NCBI RefSeq assembly: GCF_001956315.1
Contig: NZ_MOLY01000030.1
Coordinates: 1-64,000 of the forward strand
Direction of reading: 5' to 3'
Length of the DNA: 64,000 bases
Source: Sphingomonas montana
GTDB taxonomy: Bacteria; Pseudomonadota; Alphaproteobacteria; Sphingomonadales; Sphingomonadaceae
Positions 1 through 7,406 of the stretch are shown in pieces (the first letter of the stretch is position 1; the number at the start of each line of letters is the position of its first letter). A model generated the notes under the pieces. That model was given only the letters and a program-made list of their open reading frames with translations, was not told the DNA's origin and made no database searches. The translations under genes and the position numbers were made by a program.

Positions 1-236
1 CCGCGCCGCGCTCTTCCTGACCGCCGCCCCGCCGCAGGCCGGCCCCGCGACCCCCCTCGCCCATGCCGACCTCTGGCTACGCAGCGCTGCCGGCCCGGCG
101 CACGACCTGGCGATGGCACGCGGTCCCGCCGCACCGGCAGCGCCCCCCGGCCCAGGCTCCGGCTTCGCCGCTGGTCAGGCCTCGGGTGACGGCGCGTCAC
201 TTCCCCCCGGTGCCGCCCTCGCCCCTGCCCCCGACC

Positions 237-319
237 GTCATCCAGACGACAGCCGGGATCCCGATCCGGCTGGCGCCGACACGTCACCGGACGGATATTC
301 CGGTCCCCGCCGGGACGAC
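237..319. repeat. Palindromic intergenic-type repeat, GTCATCC family, copy 1
   Basis: The element begins GTCATCC and ends GGGACGAC, so its ends are near inverted copies. It is a diverged member of the family whose best copies carry CCCGGC-GAAA-GCCGGG hairpins. It lies in the open frame upstream of the first ORF. Confidence 0.6.
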
Positions 320-410
320 GCCGGCGGTATCGAAGGTGCGGATGACGCGGGTGGTCAGGACGGCGCGAACCATGCGCTTGTCCCTGACCCAGACCACCCC
401 GCCACGAACC

Positions 411-450
411 GTCATCCCGGCGAAAGCCGGAATTTCGCTCCGGTCGGGGA
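411..450. repeat. GTCATCCCGGCGAAAGCCGG half element
   Basis: This is a single arm of the repeat family. GTCATCCCGG-CGAAAG-CCGG forms a hairpin with a GAAA tetraloop. It ends just before the ATG at 461. Confidence 0.65.
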
Positions 451-460
451 CGCCCGCACC

Positions 461-1354
461 ATGAACACCCACGCCTACACCGCAACTTCGACAACTTCGG
501 CCCCGCGCGCCGTGCCGCTCCACCCCGACTACCGCGCGCACTGGACCGCGGAGGACTGGGCGCGGGCGGAGGCGGCGGGGCTGCTCGTGCTGGCCGTCCC
601 CGTAGCGCCGACCTGCCCGACCGCCGCGGCCGAGGCGGTGTCCGACCGCACCTTCGGGCTCGGCTCCGAAACCGTATCCGAACTGATGGAGACCTTCCCC
701 GGCCGGCTGCAGCTGCTGTCGCGCGCCATGGCCCGGCTGAACCCGCCAGATCCCGACGCCCCGCCCCGGGCGCCGGTCGTCCCCGCCCCGGCCCCGCACG
801 TCTGGCGCGAGGAAGGCGGTATCTGGCGCACCACCTTCCCGCCGCCGCCCGGTTTCACCGGCGAGGAACAGTGCGACTATGGCGACGAGGATTATGAACG
901 CGCGCTCACCGATGAGGAACAGGACATCGCCGAGGCATTCGAACTGCGCGATCCCGCCCGCGTCGCCCACAGCGCTCAACGCGACGCGTGGTTCGCCGGC
1001 GCCGGAGACCCCGGCCCGTCCCTGGCCGATCAAGCCGAAGAGCCTCCAGCGCAAGACACCCCAACCCCGGCCCCGAACCCGAACCGTCATTCCGGCGAAA
1101 GCCGGGATCGCCCTTCGCTCGGGGGCAACCTGTCACCAATGGAAGATCCCGGCCACCGCCGGGATGACGCATCCGGTCAGGCCGCGCCGCTCCACCATCC
1201 CGATGACCCCCGCGACGCCGAAACCCACAACCTTCCCCGGATCGGACCCGACCCCGCCACCACCGCCCACACCCCCCGTCGCGGCACGCAGAACGAAGCG
1301 GTCACGCAACATTCCTCATCCCCGGAACCGATACCCGCGCCCACCCGTCATTAA
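461..1354 (+). CDS. Hypothetical protein containing an in-frame palindromic repeat
   Basis: This is a 297-aa product I do not recognise. The N-terminal half has a plausible protein-like stretch (HPDYRAHWTAEDWARAEAAG, then a Glu/Leu-rich segment near residues 70-90, then GGIWRTTFPPPPGFTGEE near 120). The C-terminal third is low-complexity Pro/Ala/Arg sequence, part of it simply the translation of the inverted repeat at 1086-1168. The same frame is open back to base 2 with no stop, so the true gene could start outside the window. I chose ATG 461 because it follows the repeat at 411-450. Whether the C-terminal part is translated is uncertain. Confidence 0.45.
   Translation: MNTHAYTATSTTSAPRAVPLHPDYRAHWTAEDWARAEAAGLLVLAVPVAPTCPTAAAEAVSDRTFGLGSETVSELMETFPGRLQLLSRAMARLNPPDPDAPPRAPVVPAPAPHVWREEGGIWRTTFPPPPGFTGEEQCDYGDEDYERALTDEEQDIAEAFELRDPARVAHSAQRDAWFAGAGDPGPSLADQAEEPPAQDTPTPAPNPNRHSGESRDRPSLGGNLSPMEDPGHRRDDASGQAAPLHHPDDPRDAETHNLPRIGPDPATTAHTPRRGTQNEAVTQHSSSPEPIPAPTRH
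1086..1168. repeat. Complete GTCATTCC...GGGATGAC inverted repeat inside an ORF
   Basis: Both arms are intact: the left arm GTCATTCCGGCGAAAGCCGG and a right arm ending GCCGGGATGAC. The element lies in frame within the hypothetical ORF 461-1354 and contributes about 28 codons. Confidence 0.75.
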
Positions 1355-1426
1355 AGCGCGCCGGCCTGTGCATCCTTCACCGGTGCGGGTCGTTACGCAC
1401 CCATCTCAATCGGGCAAGGGATTTCC

Positions 1427-1870
1427 ATGAGCATCTTCGACAAGATCCAGCACGCCATCTTCGGCGACAAGGGCCTGCTCGGCACCGGCATCGGCGCGAC
1501 CAAGGCCCCGGCCCCCGCCGCCGCGCCGGCATCCGCGGCACCCCGCGCGCCCGGCGTCTCGCCCGCGCCCGCCGCACCGGTCATTCCGGTGGCACCCGCC
1601 GCCGCCCCGCATCCCGTCGACGTCGAAGCCGTACTGACCGCAAAGGCCGCCGCGCTCGGCAAGCCCAGCAACTGGCGCACCTCGATCGTCGATCTCATGA
1701 TGCTGCTCGGCCTCGACAGCAGCCGCCAGAACCGGACCGAACTGGCGCGCGAACTCGGCTACACCGGCAGCACGGAAGACAGCGCGGCGATGAACATCTG
1801 GCTTCATCGCCAGGTCATGACCAAGCTCGCCCAGAATGGCGGCGTCGTCCCGCCCGCGCTGCGCGACTGA
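1427..1870 (+). CDS. DUF3597 domain-containing protein
   Basis: A 147-aa protein. It opens with MSIFDKIQHAIFG, has an Ala/Pro-rich linker over about residues 24-62, and ends in a compact domain (about 65-147) with the NWRTSIVDLMMLLGLDSS and ARELGYTGS segments typical of DUF3597. That C-terminal domain resembles LysM-associated or YgaU-like small proteins, but its biochemical role is not established. AAGGGATTT precedes the ATG. The DUF2383-type gene follows after 39 bases on the same strand, so the two may be co-transcribed. Confidence 0.85.
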   Translation: MSIFDKIQHAIFGDKGLLGTGIGATKAPAPAAAPASAAPRAPGVSPAPAAPVIPVAPAAAPHPVDVEAVLTAKAAALGKPSNWRTSIVDLMMLLGLDSSRQNRTELARELGYTGSTEDSAAMNIWLHRQVMTKLAQNGGVVPPALRD

Positions 1871-1909
1871 TTTAGCCACATCCACTCCCTACAGAACAGG
1901 AACAGACAC

Positions 1910-2368
1910 ATGGTCGACACCAGCCACGACATCCGCACCCTCAACGGCCTGATCGCCACCGTCATCGACAGTGCGGAAGGCTATAGCGAATCCGCAAAGG
2001 ACATCGAAGGCGGCCGGTTCGGCGCGATCTTCACCAGCCGCGCCGCGGAACGCCGTCAGGTCGCCGCCAGCCTGCAGGGCGAAGTCGTCCGGCTCGGCGG
2101 CAATCCGGAGGATGACGGCACGATCCTCGCATCCGCACACCGCCTGTTCGTCAATCTGAAGTCTACCGTCACCGGATCGGACGACAAGGCGATCGTCGAC
2201 GAGGTCGAGCGCGGCGAAGACCACATCAAGGCCAAGTTCGAGGCAGCGATGCAGGACGGCGACGTATCCCCGCAGGTTCAGTCCGTCATCAAGGACGCCT
2301 ACGCCTCGGTCCGCCAGGGTCACGACCAAATGCGTGACATCAAGCACGCGATGGAAGGCCAGGCCTGA
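1910..2368 (+). CDS. PA2169/DUF2383-type four-helix-bundle protein
   Basis: A 152-aa, wholly helical, soluble protein without a signal peptide. The pattern LNGLIATVIDSAEGY...FTSRAAERRQVAASL...GEDHIKAKFEAAM matches the PA2169/DUF2383 family of ferritin-like four-helix bundles. Family members are often linked to stress responses, but no reaction is known. The start is supported by AGGAACAG upstream. A hairpin terminator follows seven bases after the stop codon. Confidence 0.8.
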   Translation: MVDTSHDIRTLNGLIATVIDSAEGYSESAKDIEGGRFGAIFTSRAAERRQVAASLQGEVVRLGGNPEDDGTILASAHRLFVNLKSTVTGSDDKAIVDEVERGEDHIKAKFEAAMQDGDVSPQVQSVIKDAYASVRQGHDQMRDIKHAMEGQA

Positions 2369-2374
2369 CGAAAA

Positions 2375-2405
2375 GGGGCGGTGTCGCACAACGCGGCACC
2401 GCCCC
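2375..2405. terminator. Bidirectional hairpin terminator
   Basis: GGGGCGGTG (2375-2383) pairs perfectly with CACCGCCCC (2397-2405). It is followed by TCTCGTTATTTC on the plus strand and preceded by AAAA, which reads as TTTT on the minus strand. It sits between the convergent DUF2383-type gene and the 51-aa ORF. Confidence 0.75.
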
Positions 2406-2461
2406 TCTCGTTATTTCAACATCCCGGACCCGATATGGGATCTGGGGTTTTTTATTCCTCT

Positions 2462-2617
2462 TTACTTGCCGTCTTCTTTCTCTTCCCCCTTCACCCCGTT
2501 CACGCCCTCGACCGCCTGCTGTCCTGCCGAACCATAATCGGCCTGCCCGCCTTCCAGCATGGCGTCCTTGTCTTCCGGTTTCGGCTCGGTATCCGGGGTC
2601 GTCTTCGGATCGGTCAT
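2462..2617 (-). CDS. Small acidic hypothetical protein (51 aa)
   Basis: The product starts MTDPKTTPDTEPKPEDKD and is rich in Asp, Glu, Lys, Gly and Pro, with no membrane segment, so it is probably disordered and cytoplasmic. On the minus strand AGAGGAG lies about eight bases before the ATG, which is good support for translation. It is divergent from hom and convergent with the DUF2383-type gene. I do not recognise a function. Confidence 0.6.
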   Translation of the reverse strand: MTDPKTTPDTEPKPEDKDAMLEGGQADYGSAGQQAVEGVNGVKGEEKEDGK

Positions 2618-2732
2618 CGCGTCGCTCCTCTTTGGGTCACCGCAACGAAACGAGCCCCCCGCCTCGCCGTTCCGGCTTGCACCCGCCGTCCACCGCTTTA
2701 GGAAGCGGCACGAGATATCAGGGGATGACCAT

Positions 2733-4025
2733 ATGACCACGCCGCTCAGGATCGCGCTCGCCGGGCTCGGCACCGTCGGCGGTGGCGTGGTGAAGCTGCT
2801 CGATGCGAACCGCGCGCTCATCGAACGCCGCGCCGGCCGCGAAATCCGCATCGTCGCCGTCTCCGCGCGCGACCGCACCCGCGATCGCGGCGTCGACCTG
2901 TCCCGCTTCGACTGGGTCGACGACGCCGCCACGCTGTCCGCCCGCGACGATATCGACGCGGTGGTCGAACTGATCGGCGGTTCGGACGGCCCCGCCCTCA
3001 CCCTCGCCCGCACCACGCTAGCCAGCGGCCGCGCCTTCGTCACCGCCAACAAGGCGATGATCGCGCATCACGGCCTCGAACTTGCCGAAACCGCCGAACG
3101 GACCGGCGCCGCGCTGAAATATGAAGCCGCGGTGGCCGGCGGCATCCCGGTCATCAAGGGCCTGCGGGAAGGGGCGGCTGCCAACGAGATCGCCCGCGTC
3201 TACGGAATCCTGAACGGCACCTGCAACTACATCCTCACCACCATGGAGTCCGAGGGCCGCGATTTCGCCGACGTCCTGGCCGACGCGCAGGCGCTCGGCT
3301 ATGCCGAAACCGATCCCAGCTTCGATATCGACGGCATTGACGCGGCCCACAAATTGTCGATCCTCGCCAGCCTTTGCTTCGGCACCGCAATCGACTTCTC
3401 CGCCGTTACTGTCTCCGGCATCCGCACCATCATCGCCGCCGACATCGCGGAGGCCGCTGCCCTGGGCTACCGCGTCCGCCTGATCGGGCTTGGCGAATCA
3501 AACGCGCATGGCCTGTTCCAGCGCGTCCACCCCTGCCTCGTCCCGCTTGGCCACCCGCTGGCCCATGTCGCCGGCTCGCTCAACGCGGTGGTGGCGGAGG
3601 GCAATTTCGTCGGTCGCCTGCTGTTCGAAGGGCGCGGTGCCGGCGAAGGCCCCACCGCCTCCGCGGTCGTCGCCGACCTGATCGACGTGGCCCGCGGCGA
3701 AACCGGCCCGGCCTTCGCGATGCCGGTCGCCGCATTGACGGTCTCCGCTCCGGCCGCCCCCGGCGACCGCCGCGGACGGGCCTATCTGCGCTTCACGGTG
3801 GCGGATCGCCCGGGCGTGCTTGCCGAAATCACGGCCGCAATGCGCGACGCGGGTGTTTCCATCGAAAGCATGGTGCAGCGCGGCGCCGACACCGACGGCC
3901 GCGTCCTGCTTGTCATGGTCACTCATGTCTGTCCGGAACGTGCGGTGACGGACGCCCTCGACCGTCTGGACGGATCGCAAAGCATTACCGGCCGACCGAT
4001 GCTGATGCATATTCTCGACGTCTGA
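2733..4025 (+). CDS. hom: Homoserine dehydrogenase
   Basis: This enzyme reduces aspartate semialdehyde to homoserine with NAD(P)H, on the way to threonine and methionine. The 430-aa product has a Rossmann motif GLGTVGGG at residues 11-18, the catalytic domain with VTANKAMIAHHG and KYEAAVAGGIPVIKG, and a C-terminal ACT domain from about residue 351 (YLRFTVADRPGVLAEI), the usual site of threonine feedback. The ATG at 2733 is chosen because AGGGG lies eight bases upstream; the frame is open further but without good starts. glpX and recJ follow on the same strand, an order common in alphaproteobacteria. Confidence 0.95.
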   Translation: MTTPLRIALAGLGTVGGGVVKLLDANRALIERRAGREIRIVAVSARDRTRDRGVDLSRFDWVDDAATLSARDDIDAVVELIGGSDGPALTLARTTLASGRAFVTANKAMIAHHGLELAETAERTGAALKYEAAVAGGIPVIKGLREGAAANEIARVYGILNGTCNYILTTMESEGRDFADVLADAQALGYAETDPSFDIDGIDAAHKLSILASLCFGTAIDFSAVTVSGIRTIIAADIAEAAALGYRVRLIGLGESNAHGLFQRVHPCLVPLGHPLAHVAGSLNAVVAEGNFVGRLLFEGRGAGEGPTASAVVADLIDVARGETGPAFAMPVAALTVSAPAAPGDRRGRAYLRFTVADRPGVLAEITAAMRDAGVSIESMVQRGADTDGRVLLVMVTHVCPERAVTDALDRLDGSQSITGRPMLMHILDV

Positions 4026-4233
4026 CCGCTTTTCCGGGTTTTCACCTTTGGTGGCCGTCACGAATTCCGATGATTTCCATCACTCGGAACGGTCGGGGTG
4101 TCGGGGGCCGACAAAGTCGCGCCTCGGCGGACACCGCTGTCATCGTCGGTCAGGCCGGGGGTAACAGCCTCGACAACTCGGACCCCCGCCTTTATCGCCA
4201 CGTCCAAGAAACAGATGCGAGGATGGCAGACAC

Positions 4234-5202
4234 ATGGTGAAAGCAAGCAAGGCCCTCGATCGGGTTCTCGTCCTCGAAATGGTTCGCGTCACCGAAGCGG
4301 CGGCGATCGCCGCATCGACACTCGTCGGGCGTGGCGATGAAAAAGCCGCCGATGCCGCCGCAGTTGAAGCGATGCGCGCCGCCTTCAACGAACTGGAATT
4401 TGACGGCACCGTCGTGATCGGCGAAGGGGAACGCGACGAGGCACCGATGCTGTTCATCGGCGAAAAGGTCGGCACCGGCCGCGGTCCTAAGATCGACATT
4501 GCGCTGGATCCGCTCGAAGGCACCACCATCACGGCGAAGAACGGTCCCAACGCCCTTGCGGTTCTCGCCATTGCCGAGGAAGGCGGCCTGCTGAACGCAC
4601 CGGACGTCTACATGGACAAGCTGGCGATCGGGCCGGGCTATGCGGCCGACCTCGTCTCGCTCGACAAGACACCGACCCAGAACATCACCGCGCTCGCCGC
4701 CGCCAAGGGTGTCGAGCCAAGCGAGATCATCGCCTGCGTCCTCGATCGGCCCCGTCATGAAAAACTGATCGCGGAACTCCGCGCGCTCGGTTGCGGCATC
4801 ATGCTGATCCCCGACGGCGACGTGGCCGGCGTCATCGCCGTTACCGATCCGGATACCACCATCGATATCTACCTCGGCTCCGGCGGCGCTCCGGAAGGTG
4901 TGCTGGCAGCGGCGGCGCTCGCCTGCGTCGGTGGTCAGTTCCAGGGCCGGCTGCTGTTCCGCAACGATGACGAACGCGCCCGCGCTGCCAAATGGGGGGT
5001 GACCGATCTCGACCGGATCTATCACTTGCCGGATCTGGTGCGCGGCGACGCGATCTTCGCCGCCACCGGCGTCACCGACGGCTCGTTGCTGGCTGGCGTC
5101 AAGCGCAAGAAGGGCGGCGTCATGACCACGGAAAGCGTCGTGATGCGGGCCAGCTCCGGCACGGTCCGCTGGGTGAAGGGCGAACATCACAAGACGACCT
5201 GA
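4234..5202 (+). CDS. glpX: Class II fructose-1,6-bisphosphatase
   Basis: It hydrolyses fructose 1,6-bisphosphate to fructose 6-phosphate in gluconeogenesis. The 322-aa product is full length for GlpX and shows the metal and phosphate motifs GEGERDEAP (residues 63-71) and DPLEGTT (92-98), followed by the FBPase-type GVIAVTDPDTTIDIYLGSGG segment. A 208-base gap separates it from hom, so it may have its own promoter. recJ starts 50 bases downstream. Confidence 0.95.
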   Translation: MVKASKALDRVLVLEMVRVTEAAAIAASTLVGRGDEKAADAAAVEAMRAAFNELEFDGTVVIGEGERDEAPMLFIGEKVGTGRGPKIDIALDPLEGTTITAKNGPNALAVLAIAEEGGLLNAPDVYMDKLAIGPGYAADLVSLDKTPTQNITALAAAKGVEPSEIIACVLDRPRHEKLIAELRALGCGIMLIPDGDVAGVIAVTDPDTTIDIYLGSGGAPEGVLAAAALACVGGQFQGRLLFRNDDERARAAKWGVTDLDRIYHLPDLVRGDAIFAATGVTDGSLLAGVKRKKGGVMTTESVVMRASSGTVRWVKGEHHKTT

Positions 5203-5225
5203 TCCGGCGCGTTAACATTTCCTAA

Positions 5226-5259
5226 CGGACATCCATTCGCTAAGGCGGGTGGATGTCCG
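5226..5259. promoter_or_regulatory. Inverted repeat that sequesters the recJ start codon
   Basis: CGGACATCCA (5226-5235) pairs perfectly with TGGATGTCCG (5250-5259). The recJ ATG (5253-5255) lies in the right arm and the likely ribosome binding site AAGGCGGG is in the loop. It could be a translational control hairpin, a glpX terminator (though no T-run follows), or a protein-binding palindrome. Confidence 0.5.
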
Positions 5260-7028
5260 TTTCGGTTTTAGGCGTCGATCAATCCATTCTCGGCCAGGCG
5301 TGGCGCTGGCGCAGCACCGACAGCGGGTTCGGTACGGAGCCCGACGCCGGGTTCCGGCCCGATGATCTCGTCACGCAGTTGCTGCTGGCCCGCGGCTGCC
5401 CCCGCGATGCGGTCGAAAGCCACCGACTGCCGACCATCCGTGGTTTCATGCCCGACCCATCGATCTTCCGCGACATGGATCATGCGGCGGAACGATTGGC
5501 CGACGCGGTCTGCAAATCCGAGACCGTGGCGGTTTTTGGCGACTACGACGTCGACGGCGCAACCTCCGCCGCGCTGATGGTCCGGCTGTTACGTACGCTC
5601 GGCCTTGCCCCCACCGCCTATATCCCGGACCGCATGACCGAAGGCTACGGCCCCACGTCGACCGCGCTGCTCCGGATGGGAACGGCGGGCGCAACGCTGA
5701 TAGTCACGGTCGATTGCGGTGCGCAGGCGTATGAACCGCTTGCCGCCGCGCATTCCGCCGGGATCGACGTGATCGTCGTCGATCATCACAAATGCGCGTC
5801 CGAACTACCCGTCGCCCATTCGGTCGTGAACCCGAACCGGCTGGATGAGGACGAAGGGGCCGCATTCGGTCATATGGCCGCGGTCGGCGTCGCCTTCTTG
5901 CTCGGCACCGCACTGCTGCGCACATTGCGGGCACGAAACTACTTCAACTCCCGCCCGGAACCCCGATTGCTCGACCTGCTCGATCTCGTTGCGCTCGGCA
6001 CGGTCGCCGATGTCGCCTCGCTGAAGGGCATCAACCGCGCCTTCGTAACGCAAGGGCTGAAGATCATGGCCGCGCGGCGCAACATCGGCCTCTCCGCGCT
6101 GGTCGATGTCTCGCGCCTGTCGCGTGCGCCGACCTGTACCGATCTCGGCTTCGCGCTGGGCCCGCGCATCAATGCCGGCGGCCGCGTCGGACGGTCTGAC
6201 CTTGGCGTCCGTTTGCTGACGACCGACGATCCTGGCGAGGCGGCCGATCTGGCGCTCGAACTTGACCGGCTGAACGGCGATCGTCGACTGATCGAGACAG
6301 CGGTCAACGAAGCAGCGGAGGCCGCGCTTCAGGGTCTGTCCGACCAGTCCGTCGCGATCGTCGCCGGGCGAACCTGGCACCCCGGCGTCATCGGGATCGT
6401 GGCCGGACGGTTGAAGGAGCGACTTGGGCGTCCGGTGATCGTCATCGCCATCGATGATGCCGGTATTGGCAAAGGGTCGGGCCGGTCGATCGCCGGTGTG
6501 GATCTGGGCGCAGCGGTTTTGGCCGCAAAGGATGCGGGCCTGCTGATCGCGGGTGGCGGGCATGCAATGGCGGCCGGCCTGTCGATCGACGCCGAACGCA
6601 TACCAGCGCTGGGCGCTTTCCTGCACGACCGGCTTGGGGAACGTGTCGATCGGTCGCGGCAGGATCGGACGATGCTGTTCGACGCCGTGCTGGCCCCCGG
6701 CGGCATCACGCCGGACCTCGCCACATCACTGGATGCGGCCGGTCCTTACGGCATGGGGTGGCCGGCCCCGCGGATTGCGGCCGGCCCGGTCCGGATCGTT
6801 CGGGCCGACACGGTGGGCAATGGGCATGTCCGGGTGATCGTCGCCGGGGCCGATGGAAAATCGGTGAAAGCGGTCGCGTTCCGCCATGCCGATACGCCGC
6901 TCGGCCAGGCCCTGCTCGGGGCCCGCCCCGAACGTCGACTCTGGGTGGCGGGACGCGTCAAGGCCGATGACTGGAACGGCCGCGCGAGCGCCGAAATGCA
7001 TCTGGAAGACGCCGCATGGGCCGATTGA
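5253..7028 (+). CDS. recJ: Single-stranded-DNA-specific exonuclease RecJ
   Basis: RecJ is a 5'-3' exonuclease acting in recombination and mismatch or base-excision repair. The 591-aa product carries the DHH-family motifs FGDYDVDGATS (about residue 94), VDCGAQAYEP, VDHHK (about 177) and GPRINAGGRVG, then the DHHA1 motif GGGHAMAAGLS (about 432) and a C-terminal OB-like domain. The start MSVSVLG is kept because no other in-frame ATG precedes the conserved N-terminus. A tRNA-Glu gene lies 57 bases downstream. Confidence 0.95.
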   Translation: MSVSVLGVDQSILGQAWRWRSTDSGFGTEPDAGFRPDDLVTQLLLARGCPRDAVESHRLPTIRGFMPDPSIFRDMDHAAERLADAVCKSETVAVFGDYDVDGATSAALMVRLLRTLGLAPTAYIPDRMTEGYGPTSTALLRMGTAGATLIVTVDCGAQAYEPLAAAHSAGIDVIVVDHHKCASELPVAHSVVNPNRLDEDEGAAFGHMAAVGVAFLLGTALLRTLRARNYFNSRPEPRLLDLLDLVALGTVADVASLKGINRAFVTQGLKIMAARRNIGLSALVDVSRLSRAPTCTDLGFALGPRINAGGRVGRSDLGVRLLTTDDPGEAADLALELDRLNGDRRLIETAVNEAAEAALQGLSDQSVAIVAGRTWHPGVIGIVAGRLKERLGRPVIVIAIDDAGIGKGSGRSIAGVDLGAAVLAAKDAGLLIAGGGHAMAAGLSIDAERIPALGAFLHDRLGERVDRSRQDRTMLFDAVLAPGGITPDLATSLDAAGPYGMGWPAPRIAAGPVRIVRADTVGNGHVRVIVAGADGKSVKAVAFRHADTPLGQALLGARPERRLWVAGRVKADDWNGRASAEMHLEDAAWAD

Positions 7029-7085
7029 TCCGATAGCGGCTTGACCGGCCGGACAGTTGCCCCTAATCGGCGGACCTCGCTGAAC

Positions 7086-7161
7086 GGCCCCATCGTCTAG
7101 CGGTCTAGGACGTCGCCCTTTCACGGCGAAAACACGGGTTCGATTCCCGTTGGGGTCACCA
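7086..7161 (+). tRNA. tRNA-Glu (anticodon TTC)
   Basis: A 76-base cloverleaf with encoded CCA. The acceptor stem GGCCCCA pairs with TGGGGTC (one G-T pair), the anticodon loop is CTTTCAC with TTC at 7120-7122, and the T-loop is TTCGATT. The TCGCC/GGCGA anticodon stem is intact. Confidence 0.97.
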
Positions 7162-7260
7162 TCGAAACTGTTGCACCGGCATGGTCGAGCGTCGCTCCCC
7201 CGCCCGCTTATCCGATATTTTATAGAGCAGTTAGCGTCGAGCCGGCCGCTTTTGGTCAGT

Positions 7261-7280
7261 CCCGCCGCCGTCACGGCGGG
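7261..7280. terminator. GC-rich hairpin between tRNA-Glu and the TonB receptor
   Basis: CCCGCCG (7261-7267) pairs with CGGCGGG (7274-7280). There is no T-run, so it may be a weak terminator for the tRNA or a leader structure. The rest of 7162-7406 has no gene; the receptor promoter should lie in its A+T-richer 3' half. Confidence 0.35.
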
Positions 7281-7406
7281 TCCCAACTCAATGTAATATG
7301 TCCGTCATAGAACCGCATCCGAACTGCCACATGCTCGTCGTCGAACTGAAGTTAACCACACCTACGCGCCTACCTGACGGCGAACGGCCGGTTCGGGGGA
7401 ATTTGA

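Noticed and set aside
4192-5190. A 332-codon frame antisense to glpX
   Set aside because: Shadow frame; glpX on the plus strand has full-length family motifs.
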